Assembly (NCBI GenBank): GCA_963969395.1
Contig: OZ017795.1
Coordinates: 1,178,001 to 1,242,000, forward strand
DNA: 64,000 nt
Source: Pseudoscleropodium purum
Lineage: Eukaryota; Streptophyta; Bryopsida; Hypnales; Brachytheciaceae
Direction of reading: 5' to 3'
Shown: in pieces, positions 12,703-24,949 of the stretch
Layout: each line of letters begins with the position of its first letter
Numbering within the stretch: position 1 is the first letter of the stretch
Position numbers and translations under genes: made by a program
The notes under the pieces: model-generated
What the model saw: the letters and a program-made list of their open reading frames with translations, nothing else
Database searches by the model: none
What the model was told of the DNA's origin: nothing

Positions 12703-12960
12703 AATCTTTCAATCATTCTTCTTGTCCCACCTCTTTGTATAGGCAATAATATTACATAGCTTGAAAGGCCTTATTGTAAATATTTTGACATTTGAAGACA
12801 AGTTATATAAGAAGGGTGGTAGGAAATAAGACAAACAATGTACTAAAAAGAGGTAGACATGCTATTTCCACCAATTTCTTCCCACTTCCTTCAACAAAAA
12901 ATTGATAGCCATTGATTTAAAATTTTAAAAAATTCCCTTCCCCCTAGATGCCATTGATCT

Positions 12961-13262
12961 GGATCTAGATATAGGTGTGGATACAATATGGATACATGTA
13001 TGTATAAAAATACATATATGAAATATGGATACATATATGTGTATGTGTACACATACATATATGAATATGGATGAATGTATGAATACATGTACGTGTACGT
13101 GTACGTATATGATTTGGAATATAGATACATGTATGTATAAAAATACAAATATAATATGGAAATACATATATTATATGAAATATGGATACAATACGGGAAT
13201 ACATATATTATATGAAATACGGATATAATACAGAAACATATACTATGTGGGGATAAGGATAC
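12961..13262 (+). repeat. Degenerate ATGGATACATGTATG-type simple repeat
   Basis: Irregular repetition of ATATGGATACA and ATACATATAT words occurs, with alternating purine/pyrimidine runs such as ACGTGTACGTGTACGT at 13090-13106. The long open frames on both strands (Tyr/Ile/His-rich) follow from the repeat and are not genes. Confidence 0.7.
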
Positions 13263-13798
13263 AATATGGGATTTATCCCACATCAAATGCTACCCCACCT
13301 TCCCTTGAAATTTACAAAGTGGTGGATGGGTGTGTGTTATTAAAAAAATAATTTAATTTAAATTGTACCTTTGGGAGATACCAGGGCATTAATAAAAAAA
13401 TGAATTGGATTTGATTTGAGTTGATTGTGACAGTTTTGTCACAATGACAATGAGCTCAAAAGGTCAATGAGTACAAACTATATAGAATATCTAAAACTTA
13501 ATTTTTTTTATTAAAAGCACAATTTCAATCATGACTATTATAATGATCACGATGATGTCTCAAAAAAAGCATCTAGACATCACAAACATGTACAAAAAGA
13601 GTGTTAAAATTTGAAGATGGCATCAAAGCATGTTGATGTGACATGCTACTTTATACTTGAGTGCCATGTTATTCAAATGCTAAGTCAAATATCTTTTTTT
13701 GGCAAAAAAAAACATGCCATGTGGTTGCCCTTCTCTTATTTTTTCCACATGTGGTTAGCATGCTACCTTAGACTACAAGAATTTCTAGAAATTTACCT
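13263..13798. other. Intergenic DNA between the repeats and the large inverted repeat
   Basis: Nothing recognisable. Confidence 0.5.
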
Positions 13799-15768
13799 AT
13801 AGTTGTGGACACTTTATTTCCACTCTTGGAATATAGCATACACAACCAGGTTCTAAATGTCTTGTCATAGTAAAATTCCTAGTGGGAATCTAACAAATAA
13901 ATGTGTAATCTAATTACGCCTTCTAAGCAATGGATCTTTTGTTGTTTGTTCTACCTAAACTTTCCTTAAGATGATTGCTAACCAAGTTCAAAGAGTTAGT
14001 AAAAAAGGCCGGTTTGGGCTACGACAATCAAAACTGGGAGCCAATGGAGATTAGACAAGCAGAAAGATTAAGTAGCCTAAGTTGTAGGGCTGATTTTTCC
14101 CTTTCCAAATTGTTAAGAAATCCTAATTTGATCTAATTCTCTAGGAGATATTCATGGATGAAGTTTGATACTAAAACTACTTCCTAAAACTTCATCCATT
14201 GATTTCTAGAAATCTAACTATCAAAGTTCACTTTTGATTTTTGGATTGTTTTTTAATTTCTTTTTTGCCTATCTAAGTTCTGAATTTGACTTGAGTTGGT
14301 CAATTTTGGTTGGCTTTCATCTAACTCTATTCTAATTCAACTTGAAACTTCATCCTACTCTAACTTCTATGTTTTCATCTAATTCTATTCTAATTCAACT
14401 TGTAAGGTTGAGATGGTTTTGGAATCCCAAAAATATTCACTTTGAAATTCCTCCTTTAATTTATCTTTTGGTTTTTTTTTTGACCTAGTTGATAAATTCT
14501 TAATTATTATTATTGCTTTGGATAATTTTGGATTTTAATTTTATTTCTAGTGCTAATTGGTTTTATTTTTTAAAATCCTACTTCTATATTTTTTTTTTAA
14601 AAAGGTAAGAACTTCTTATTTTTGACCTCCTTGATAAATTTTATTCACAGAAGAATTTTGACCATTGACCGGTTCATCAAAATTCTTCTGTAATTCTACT
14701 TACCATGGAATTTCAAAATTATCCCTACTTATAGCTTTTGACTCCTATCTTGACTTTAGATTCTAAGATTCCTAAAGGATTCTTTAAAAGATTTTTTTGA
14801 ATGATTCTCTAACTTTTCATTCACTTTTAACTATTTTTCATCCAAGGATAAACTTTGGAAATATTTTTAACTATTGTAGTAAAAATCCTTTAAAAAGTAC
14901 TATGGTAATTTTCCAACTACTTAAAAACCTATTAATTGAATTTTCAATCTACTATAAATTATTCTAACCTTAATTTGAAATTCAAAAGTCAAACTCTAAT
15001 CTAATGTTTTTTGGTGAAAATGCAAGAATTATGGTAAAAGTTCAATTATTAACCTCAACATTGATTCTGCTTTCATGAGATGTTGCCACCATGTTGTCAA
15101 ATGTGTGCTCCAACTCCATCTTCAACGTTTTTTCACTTTTTGTTGTATGATGTTGATGTTCTAAACTTCCTTTGGAGTCAGGGATGTCCTAAGGCTTTGT
15201 CCTTCAAGGATTTCCTATTCTTTTGTCCTTCCACTTCTTTCCAAAGTTTTTTTTTTTTTGTAGATATTTGTTGAGAATAAAATCCTATTAAATCTAATGC
15301 TAATGTTTGGCTAATTGGCTTAAAATCAAACAAGACATGAAGACAAAGCTTGTTTGACTTCTTTTAAATAATAACTAATTCTAAAATAACCTAATCTCCC
15401 AATATTCTTTGTTTTTGTTTAATTTTCCTTTTGTCTTCTAATCAAATTCTAACAATGGCTAATAAAGTCAACTATTCTATACAAATGTACCAAAATCAAT
15501 ATGGAATTATACTTGCAATTAATCTCTATGACTACCAACACTCTTGAACTTCATGTTTAGTTTCCTTGTCCATGATTTTGTAGTTTGAGTGTGAGATCAA
15601 GTCGGAGCTTGAAGTTTGGGCATGGCACAACATGTATGCTTGGTTGGATGAGAGTTGGATCCAATTGGTATCACTTATTTGAACCAAATAATGAGTTGAT
15701 TTGATATGTTAATCAAATCAATTGAATTGTCTAGCTTACTAACCTCAATTGAACTATCTAGTTCATTC

Positions 15769-16298
15769 GATGAAATTTGAGGCCTCCAATCAGGGTTGAC
15801 GAATGTCAACGTCTGCCCCCAAATAGCGTCCGTTTTCCGGACGTCCGGACGCTAGCGGACGCAGCGTCCCGACCGCCGTCGGAAAGCGGACGGGCGGGGC
15901 GGACGCCCAGATCGTGCGGACCAAAGTAGTCCGCTCGTCGATCGGACGGCCGTAATCGGGCGGACAGGCGGACGCTGCGTCCACCAGGACGCGAATGTTA
16001 GCGGACGCTGCAGACACAGCGTCCGCGTCCGGATGTCGTGTCAACCCTGCCTCCAATAGCCTGTTTTGGGCTTGTTCCTATCATTGTTCCCTGTAGTAAA
16101 CGATACAGTTGGCTATTCCCAAAAAATTTCAATTTTTTTTTAATCTTAGAGTGCAAAAAAAAGTTGAAAAAAAAATTAAATTTTTTTTGGACAATGACAT
16201 GGCACTCTTTTGGCCATGTCAGACCGCACCGCTGGCCACAATCACTACGTTCTCAGGGCCAAATTACTTGCAATCTATTGGAGGCCTCAAATTTCATC
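15769..16298 (-). mobile_element. MITE-like element F4 with 22-bp TIRs, split by a hAT MITE
   Basis: The ends GATGAAATTTGAGGCCTCCA (15769) and its complement (to 16298) are exact inverted repeats of 22 bp. On the minus strand the interior shows CTGAGAACG, TGCCATGTCATTG and CAGGGAACAATGATAGG, as in the F family, although the terminal sequence differs. Removing the hAT insertion leaves about 263 bp. Confidence 0.6.
15791..16049. mobile_element. GC-rich hAT-like MITE (259 bp)
   Basis: The element begins CAGGGTTGACGAATGTC and ends with the near complement GACATCC...GTCAACCCTG. It is flanked by an exact 8-bp duplication CCTCCAAT (15783-15790 and 16050-16057). An 8-bp TSD with CAGGG ends is the hAT hallmark. 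The interior is built from CGGACGC/GCGTCCG words in both orientations and is far richer in GC than any neighbour. No coding capacity. Confidence 0.85.
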
Positions 16299-18019
16299 TA
16301 ATATACCAATCTCGCTTTGAACTATTTGGCTATCAATGTCAATTTGAACTATCTAGCTACTGATTTCAATTGAACTCTTTGGCTACCGATTTCAATTGAA
16401 TTGTTTGACTACCAATTTGAATTTGAATTCGGCTATGGAAAATCAACCTTTCTAGGGTTTGATGCTAGGGCTTCTTCCCTTCTCCCAACTTCTAAAATGT
16501 GTAAGTATAATATATTTATGACTAAGAGCGAAACTTTGCTGTCTGGGGGATTAGCCCCATGATATTAATACTAATACTAATATTAAAGGGATAGCTTCAC
16601 CTTATGGGATTTTAAACTAAATACAACGAAAACAATAACGTTTGAAAATTTATCTTAGGGTAATAGCTCCGCCATTTAGTGGTATGACACCACTTTTTTT
16701 GACAAAGTACAAGAGGATCAATTGAAAACTTAGAGTTTCCGGTTAGAAAGGCATAAGATTACTTGAACAATATAAATTGCTGGACTTTGGAGGATTGCAA
16801 CAAACATCACCTCCCAAATGACTTGATGACTCACAACAAATGACAAATTCCAATGTGAGACTTTCAAAGGAGATTTGCAACAATGATATTGTAAAATCTC
16901 TCTCCAAAAACCCCTAAGCAAAATTAGTTAGTAGACTCAACACAATAACCAATGGTTTGAGGGGCTAAACTACTCGAAAGCGCAAGTAAAAGGTAACATA
17001 CTTCAAAGGACCCCAACATCCTTTGAGGATGGCAAAAGACACAAAAGAGCTTGAAAACCAAAAGCAAAATACTCAAAATGCAAGAAAAAAAGAGTTTTTT
17101 GGCAAATGCCAAAAATTCAAACAACATGGCCACGTGTGGCCAAATACTAATAGAAAAGGGGCTTGTTCTCGAACGACTAAGAAAACAAAATGAAAAAGGG
17201 GTGCAAAGAGAGAGGAGGTGGGAGCCTTTTATACTTTTTCTAAGGTCCCCAATTCCTCTCAAATTCCCTACAACTACTCTTATGTAAAACCAAATTAACA
17301 TCAAATCAAAATCTACACTATTGCTATAGTCATTTTAACTTTTGGAGAAATGCTCCAAATGCAATACCAATTGCGCCATTGTCTTCAGAAGGCCCAAATT
17401 AACATAATGAATCTCCAAACTCTTGCTTTCCAAAATATTTTGCAAGCAAAAGCCAACAAATTGCAAGCCAATGCAAAAGGTAGAAAACCCAAATATTGGA
17501 GTTTACCTTTTCTCAAGGTTTTGACTAGCCTAGGTTGTTTGAAAGGTCTAAGATAGTAAGAAAAAAGTTCAAAATTACTTCGTTTAGACACCTTATGTGC
17601 TTGGTACACCGGTCAACCTATCAAATGTTTTTTAAAACTGTTGAAATTCGATGCCATTGCCAATTCTAGCACTTGTAGGTGTTGGAATGTCTTAAAATTT
17701 GGCTAGGCGCTTATTTAGGTTGCCTTTTTATAGAATCATCTTTTGCAATGCGAAAAATTATGAAACTTTTTAGGCAACCCTTAGGAAATTTTCAAATGTT
17801 AATTGCATATTTATATGTTTACTTGCATCAAATCTGAAGAGGTCTAAATTCTTTACCTCTTGTATTTAAATCCTTTGGGGAAGAATCATTTTTGTACGAG
17901 GGAATCTTTATGAACCGACTTTGACGTTGCACTTCTAGCATGTTTTTATGCTAAAACACCTTTCTTCAATCTTTGGTGCACGTTCCTCGATAATCAATGG
18001 ATTTGAATAAATCCGATAA

Positions 18020-18309
18020 TGTTACGATCAAGAATTCGTGATTCGATTCCTTGTCGAAACTCTACGTGAATCGATGTTCAGAAGACTAGATACAACATAT
18101 GTAATGAAACAGATGAGAGTAGAGTCAATTAGAGCAATCATGTTCATTCGTATTATAGGAAGTTGTATGAATGCCACCCTCCTCTCCAAGGTATTTATAA
18201 CTCTCCAGAGAAAGATAATCTAACCTCCTAGAACTGCCACAATTGTAAGAGATTCATGTCATTCTATGTAACGGTAGTCGAGTCCAATTGTGAAGACCTG
18301 GTCTTAACA
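18020..18309 (-). repeat. 3' LTR of chromovirus 1 (290 bp)
   Basis: On the minus strand it runs TGTTAAGACC...GATCGTAACA, so it has TG/CA ends inside a TGTTA/TAACA inverted repeat. It matches 23131-23401. Confidence 0.88.
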
Positions 18310-18322
18310 TTATCCCCTTTCT
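18310..18322 (-). promoter_or_regulatory. Polypurine tract of chromovirus 1
   Basis: AGAAAGGGGATAA on the minus strand abuts the 3' LTR directly, as expected for plus-strand DNA priming. Confidence 0.75.
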
Positions 18323-18407
18323 AGTTTCGAGCTTTCATGGCATTGGGATGACGTTTGTGAAACTCTCGTACAACATCCGGTGTTTTTTTGAAGTTAGGCG
18401 TAGGTTG

Positions 18408-21400
18408 CTAGGAATTCTGTTCCGATCTGTAGCCATCCCATGAAACTAAATACTGCAATCTTTTGCCCCGTCCAAACAGGTGTGAATCCCACACCTCTCG
18501 TACTTCCCATTCAATGTCAAGCGCTAGCACGATAATAGGTGGAGGTGGTTTAATTTTGCGTCCAACAATTGAATTGTGGCAGTACTTCTCCAGCAATGAT
18601 ATGTGGAATACATTGTGGATTTACATGGTTTTTGATAGTCGTAGACGGTAGACTACATCAGAAAGTTGATCTATTATTGAAAAAGGGCTAAGATATTTGC
18701 TTCTTAATTTCCATGAAGGAACCGTGGTAGGGATATGGTCATGTCTAAGAAGCACTTGATCACCGATTTTGAAAGTGTGATGCTTATGTGTCATCCGATC
18801 ATGTGTCCTCTTTGCTTGGTCTACAATAATTTGAATCATGACTTTTACTTCCTCATGAATCTATTGCAATTGGTGGATTCGATCCTCTACAGCAAGAACA
18901 ATGGATGTTGTTGGGGTTGTGAACGCCATCAATGGGTGATAACTATAAGTTACATAAAATGGCGACACACCAATCGCAAAATGCGTGGCATTATTATATG
19001 CAAACTCTGCCACAAGTAACAAATCAGCCCAATCGTCTTATTGCCTTGTAGTGAACATGCAAAGGAATTGCTCCAGAATTTGGTTTATCCGCTCTGTTTG
19101 TCCATCCAACTGAGGATGGAAATTTGTGGTTAGAGCGGGTCTTATGCGGAGAAGTTGATATAATCTTCACATAAACTTAGAAACAAAGACAGAACTATGA
19201 TAAAAAATGACCTCATTGGGTAATTTGTGGTGCTTCCATACATGATGTAGGTAGAGATTGGCCATGTCACTGGAATCCACCGTCTCATTTGTTAATATGA
19301 AATATGCCAATTTTGTATTCTTGTCAACCACTACAAGAATTACATCAAAAGCTTTGCTGATTGGTAACTTGACTATAAAATCAATTGTTATTCTTTTCCA
19401 CTGGGCTTCTACAATTGGAATCGGTTAGAGCAGACCATACGGTGCATGATGCGACAGCTTGGATCTTTGGCAAGTGTCATAGCCGTCAACATACACTACA
19501 AGGAAATGCTACCAATTTTTGTCATTTTGAACACGTTTTTTTTTGTCAATTTTTTGTTAATTCGGACATTTTTTTTGTCAACTAACAAAAAATTGACAAA
19601 AAAACATGTCTGAAATGACAGAGATTGGTAGCATTCCCTTGTAGTGATATTTGTGTACATATTTCCGAAGTGTCGACCAGTAAAAACTTCAAGCTACCAA
19701 GTCTAATGTCTTCGCTCACCCTTGATGCCCAGTTTTGAAGGTGTCATGGTGTAAGTGGAGTATTTGGAGACGAAGATCTTCATTATCAGGGACAAACATG
19801 CTTTTTTGAAACCAAAGTACTTCGTCTCTTAAGGTGTATTCTTGGAATCGACAACGGATGTCCACCGAAGCCTATTGTAGCCCACTTCAAAAATATGCTA
19901 ATATAGGCTTGAACATGACATCAAATGTTGTCGCTACCTTTATACGTTTTCGAATGAAATCGTTTGTCCATAGGGGCTCAAAGGTTTCTAATGCAACAAG
20001 CTTCAATAGAGTTTGATGATCCCGAGTCCCTTCTTCCATAACGTCTGGCTGCTTAGATAATGCATCCACCCATATATTTTTAGATCTTGGCTGATGTTGA
20101 ATGCTAACTTGAAATGCCGACAACATCTCCAACCACCAAGCTTACTGGCAATTAAGTTGTGTCAAATGTCCATTCAAATTGTATGTTTTTGCATGTTAAT
20201 GCTATAAGTGGGACGGTAGTATTAGAATAGTTCTTTATAAATTGGTGATAAAAATTTGCAAAACCTAAAAACGATTGAACTTCTTTAAAAAATTTTGGTA
20301 TCAGCTAGTCTTTAATAGTTTGCACCTTATTTGAACACATTTCCAATCCTTTTGAAGAGATGATCATACCTAAAAATTCAATTGAAGTACAATGGAATTT
20401 GCATTTAGAGAGCTTAATATAAAGGCCATGATTCTGTAGGTGTTGAACAACATCTCTAACCATGTGTCAATGGTCCTCTATATTTTGTGAAAAAATTAAT
20501 ATACCGTCTAGATAAATGATAATTGAAATGTCCAATAAATCATTGAAAATATTTTGCATGTATGCTTGGAATTGTGCCGAAGCATTCATTAATCCAAATG
20601 GCATTACCAGGTACTCAAATAACCCATAGCAAGTTTTAAATGTTGTTTTGAACTCATGCCCTAGCACCATCCATATTCGATGGTAAGGCTGCCTTATATC
20701 CAATTTGGTGAATATGTTGGCCCCTACTAGCCTATCCGTGAGTTCTAGGATTAGTAGTAATGGACAACAATTTCTGACCGTTATCCTATTAAGATTTCGA
20801 TAGTCAATGCACACCCAAATGGAACCATCTTTCTCCTGAGCGAATACTATCGAGGCTAAAACTAGAGATTTGGACCTTGCAAATCCATCCTTTGCCTAAG
20901 TTTTCTTCCAAATAATTTTGAAGCTCCTCAGTTTTTGTAGGAGACATAGGCCTTAACTTGTATTTTGTAGTTCCTATCCGTTCTTAAATTTGATAATCAT
21001 ATTAGATGATGCATATTCTGGTAGCTCATTGGAAGATTTTTCATTGAATACTTCCTATAAATCTTGATACTCTTTGGGGATTGCATCCAGCGCATCAACC
21101 GATCCAATAGGAGCATTGTTGTTTGCTTCCAATATGAATAAAGTATAAATCTCCACATCCTTGGCCAACAATTTGAAGGCTGTTGCTGAGACCATGGCAT
21201 GCTTTGGGGCTTGAAGCGTTGACTGTCGACCCTACAGCCTTCTTGTATCCGATTCCTTAGCCTTTGTTTTCAGTCTAATTCCTTGATAGCCTAGCTCAGA
21301 GCGTATAGGAAGGCTTTGATTGCCCCTACCATCAGTGAGCACCATTGTCCCCACCTTCCGATCCCCCTCTTCTCGTTGTATGCACGTATGTTGACAATAA

Positions 21401-21730
21401 TTTGACTCAAAAGTTATCTTTTGCTCCACCCATTGAATCATTGGATCATGCCTTACTAACCATGGCATTCCCAACACATAGGGATACCACCCAGTATTTG
21501 TCAAATCTGCCACCAATAACTCTTTATGCCCATTAATGTTCAACTCCACTATAGCCTCATGTGTAATTAAACTTGAGTCGATTGTCTTTTTGTCAATTAC
21601 TCACACTTCTTGGAGAACCTTCTTAGGCTGAATCACTGCACGACACTTATTAGCAAAATCAAGATGCATAAAAATTCCCGTGGCCCCTGAATCCACAAGA
21701 AGTTTGACCTTTAACAAATTAATTTGTTCA
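18408..21730 (-). pseudogene. Degenerate pol of chromovirus 1 (PR-RT-RNaseH-INT-chromodomain)
   Basis: Visible pieces on the minus strand: protease with LVDSGATGIF near 21690 and LGMPWLVRHDP near 21470; RT at 20467-20814 with IDYRNLN and FGLMNA, where the YxDD catalytic box reads YLDG; RNase H-side fragments around 19900-20300; integrase remnants at about 18620-19480; and a chromodomain at 18408-18530 (EWEVREVWDS..., LQYLVSWDGY). The chromodomain at the integrase end defines the chromovirus branch. Frameshifts and stops lie between the pieces, and a CACTA-type MITE interrupts the integrase part. RT is also damaged in its active site. Confidence 0.8.
19494..19646. mobile_element. CACTA-type foldback MITE (153 bp), TSD ATA
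   Basis: It begins CACTACAAGGAAATGC and ends GCATTCCCTTGTAGTG. The two halves are near-complete inverted copies of each other, so the single strand would fold into a hairpin. A 3-bp duplication ATA flanks it (19491-19493, 19647-19649). CACTA ends plus a 3-bp TSD fit the CACTA (En/Spm) superfamily. It interrupts the integrase region of chromovirus 1, so it is younger than that insertion. Confidence 0.82.
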
Positions 21731-21949
21731 TCGACCATTAAGTGAGCCTCAGGCTTAATTGTGTCTTGTAAATGTAGAGGTCATGTCATACCTCTTGTCT
21801 GCAAGGAGCGTGACCTTTCCTCCATTGAATCAACTACTAATGCTGTAGAACTCAAAATTATTGCAATGTGTGCATCGCCCGGGTACTAATCACACTTCTT
21901 CAATCCTGGACATGATTTTTTCCCAATTCTTCCTCATGCATATGAGTTT

Positions 21950-23000
21950 CATTCAACACCGCGCCAGATAAGGGTTTAGAAGGGTTGGTCGGTCATTTTG
22001 ACCTCATGTGTCCAAGTTGCCCGCAGCCCCAGCATCTCCCCTCATGTTGATACTCCAATCTTTCTGCTACCATTTTCGCAAGCGTAGTAGTTACTTTGGT
22101 AGCCTCCAATTCCATCGACGTCGGTGCTGAGTTGTCCAATGCAATTTGAGTGCAAACAACATAATCTCTTGTGGTTGAATTCGGCAACTTCAGATTCGCA
22201 TGGGAATTAGAAGCAACTGCCAAGTATGAAGTCTAAGGCCTTTGACTTTGGCGTCTTGTCCATAGTCTTTCGTCAATGTGTGATGTCATTGCCATCCACT
22301 CTTGGATTTCCCGTGGTTGAGTTTTTGCGGTGGGTACAAAGTCAAGAATCTCATCTTTCAATCCTGCACAGAATTGGGCCACCAAGTTGGCCTCATTCTA
22401 GTCCACTTGAACCGCTTGTTCACTAAAATTCAAAATGTATGTTGCCACTGAGCTTGTCTATTTCATTCTCCCCAACCGGTCCTCCGCATTTCTCCTTCGA
22501 TCAATATCCCCGTAGATGGCAATCATCGCTTCCTGAAATACGTTATAATCCACCAATAATTCGTGCGGCCGCCCTTCATCAAGCGCATGCAATAGTGGCA
22601 TCATCCAGTTTTGAACAGCCCTGCTTATATAAGAGAGGGCGTATGCGATCTTGTCTTCATCTCACCAGTAGGTGTGTGGCTTCCTTCAAAATATGAGATG
22701 GATCTGAGTGAACCAACAATAGACTTCCCCACCCCTTTTACCACCAAATTTCTTGGAATTGGCACCTTTTGACTCCTGGTCCTTGATTCCTACATTGTCG
22801 TAATTCTTCGACCCTTGTTAATCTTGAGATGTGGTTCTATGACTGCGCAACGAGGTCAGAAATAATGCTGCCATCGCTCGCTCCTCAATCTGTTGCACTA
22901 TATGAGGCAAGGCAGGTTGAAATACCGTTTGTATTTGTAATTGAATAAATTCAGCCTACTCGGCACCAATTCCTTCATGCAATTGCGATTCTCGCTCAAC
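21950..23000 (-). pseudogene. Degenerate gag of chromovirus 1
   Basis: The nucleocapsid zinc knuckle is seen at about 21990-22040 on the minus strand as CWGCGQLGHMRSK followed by a stop where the last Cys of CX2CX4HX4C belongs. Upstream gag sequence to about 23000 is broken by frameshifts; only its position between 5' LTR and protease identifies it. Confidence 0.6.
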
Positions 23001-23130
23001 CTCCAGTCTTCCCTCATCCATGATCCTAAATTCTCAATTATTCAAAACAACGGACAACTGAGAATTGACTATTAACGATCACAACCCAATTCCTTTCCAA
23101 AGTATGGACAATTTTAAAGATGCAACCTAA

Positions 23131-23401
23131 GGTTATGATCAAGAATATGTGATTCAGTTCCTTGTCGACATTCTACGTGAATCGATGTTCAAAAGACCAG
23201 ATACAATACATGTAATGAAACAGATGAGAGTAGAGTTGATCAAAGTAATCGTGTTCATTTGTATAATAGGAGGTTGTGTGAATGTCACCCTCTTCTCTAA
23301 GGTATTAATAACTCTTCAAAGAGAGATAACCTAACCTCCTAGAACTGCCACAACTGTAAGAGGTTCATGTCATTCTATGTAACGGTAGTCAAGTCCAAAT
23401 A
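23131..23401 (-). repeat. 5' LTR of chromovirus 1 (about 271 bp)
   Basis: It aligns with 18020-18309 through AATCGATGTTC-, CAGATGAGAGTAGAG- and CATTCTATGTAACGG-type blocks. About 20 bp at its outer (U3) end are missing, so the canonical TG terminus is lost just before the GATAA duplication. Confidence 0.8.
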
Positions 23402-23406
23402 GATAA

Positions 23407-23700
23407 CAATTTAAAATAAGCATCTTCTATGACTTTGTCTACTAGGGCTCAAATCTATTTCAAACTTCTAATCAATATACTAGACACCTATTTAGACACT
23501 AAAAATGGTAAATGAAAGTACTTAGAGCACTTCTGAACTTCTGAGAAATAACACAACGTAATTGTAGGGACTTCTATTAATACAATGTTAACAAACTTTT
23601 TCGGTCTTTTGGACTAAAAAAGGCTATAAAGATTGAGCTAAAGTAAAAAAAGAAAATCCCGAGGCCTAGGTGACAACTACTAGGCTCACAACAGTCAAAC
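23407..23700 (+). repeat. Left inner arm of giant inverted repeat
   Basis: CAATTTAAAATAAGCATCTT... is the reverse complement of 24950-25245. It continues the left outer arm once chromovirus 1 is removed: AAATCCGATAA joins CAATTTAAAATAAG, matching AAATCCGTAACAATTTAAAA read from the right arm. Confidence 0.8.
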
Positions 23701-24949
23701 CTTAATCCCTTGTTGATGTGTCCAAGTCATTTGCAGTCTTTCAATCATTCTTCTTGTCTCACGTCAAATCCAAAATGTTAGTTCCAACAAAAACTATGAG
23801 CTCTAAGAATTTCCTCAATTTCTTTAAATGCACTATGCATCTTGTAAAATCAAATATTTATTGTGGTTTTCCTTCTAAAATTTATTGCACATCAAGCTAC
23901 TTTCAAAGAGCCCTCAACAATAGAAATGAAGATTTGCAATGGACACCTTTGCACAAAATGTTGAATCAGAAATTATAATCATTCATCATTGAAATCAAAT
24001 GTCTAATGTTGAACCTACACTTAAAAAGACATCATTCTCAAAAATAACTAATCAAAATAGTAAATATTTTAGGATTTCTTTTATTTTAAATTTTTTTCAA
24101 TACCAAAATGTGGTGCCTTCTACATTTTGGATTTACTTGTCATAGATGTAATAGTAGAAGGTGAATATCTATTTTTACAATATTATTATTTTACAACATT
24201 GTTAAGATAATTTTTTACTAATGAAATAATGAAATTTGACTGAATTTCATTTTATAAGAAAATAGTAGCCTCATAGAATTCCAAGGTGATAGCAAAATTG
24301 TTTCTAAACATGCAAAGAAGAACTTATGCTAAAAATATTGAACATGTCTAAAATATGAAAATTGTAACCTCTTCTAATCTATTCACAATCCAATTCTTTT
24401 AAAGCCCTCAATGAAGAATGGAATAAGTGTAGTATATAATGGAAGCGATTGCAAAATCATTTTTTTGTTTCTAATTTTTTTGTTGTTTGGGAGAAGATAT
24501 AAACAATAAATATGCTAAAAAAAGAATTTCATTTGCAATGTAGTTAGAAAATGAATCTTCAAGAACTAATTACAAAATATTTTTTATTTTGAAGTATCTA
24601 AGAGCATGGAAACACAAATTAATTGATAATATATATATATGCTACAATGCATTACACTAATTTTTTTGAACTAGTTCGTACAATTTGTATTATATTGGAA
24701 ATACAATTGAAAATGGAGTCATTTTGCAACTTTTTCATCCATTCATACAGTGTTTTTGAGAAAGGATGCCTAGGAGCTGCCCTTTTTTGTATTTTTTTAC
24801 ATGTAGTCAATATTTTACCTCAATCCAAAATAAGTTTTCTTAACATACTCATAGTAAAATTGAAAACCTTTGCCAACATCGTAGGTTTGTATTTTTTTGA
24901 AAGTCATTGAAAACACGCCTATGTTTTTTTGCATGTCTAACAAAACATT
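23701..24949. other. Central spacer of the giant inverted repeat
   Basis: This 1.25-kb AT-rich spacer has no coding signature. The part at about 23715-24110 resembles 56005-56420 in the same orientation (shared AGTCTTTCAATC, TGGACACC, TTGCACAAAAT and TTGAAT words in order), which points to an old dispersed repeat. Confidence 0.6.

Larger units (their letters stand above)
13799..18019 (+). repeat. Left outer arm of giant inverted repeat
   Basis: This arm is the diverged reverse complement of 25246-29359. Matching anchors, left with right: TTCTAAATG near 13850 with 29300; AAGTTGTAGGGCT near 14080 with 29075; AATGCAAGAATTATGG near 15020 with 28150; GGTGTACC/GGTACACC near 17605 with 25735; GGATTT..ATAAATCC near 18005 with 25250. 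The arm is non-coding. It continues past the inserted retrotransposon as 23407-23700. It also carries the F4/hAT insertion at 15769-16298. A block of about 0.8 kb near 26.9-27.7 kb has no left counterpart. Confidence 0.8.
18020..23401 (-). mobile_element. Ty3/gypsy chromovirus 1 (degenerate), TSD GATAA
   Basis: This is an LTR retrotransposon read on the minus strand in the order gag, protease, RT, RNase H, integrase, chromodomain. The 5-bp duplication GATAA occurs at 18015-18019 and 23402-23406. It inserted into the left arm of the giant inverted repeat: removing it restores an arm matching the uninterrupted right arm around 25246. Stops and frameshifts are frequent, so it is dead. Confidence 0.88.

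Noticed and set aside
12891..13286. Long Tyr/Ile-rich open frames on both strands
   Set aside because: They are by-products of the ATACAT-type simple repeat.
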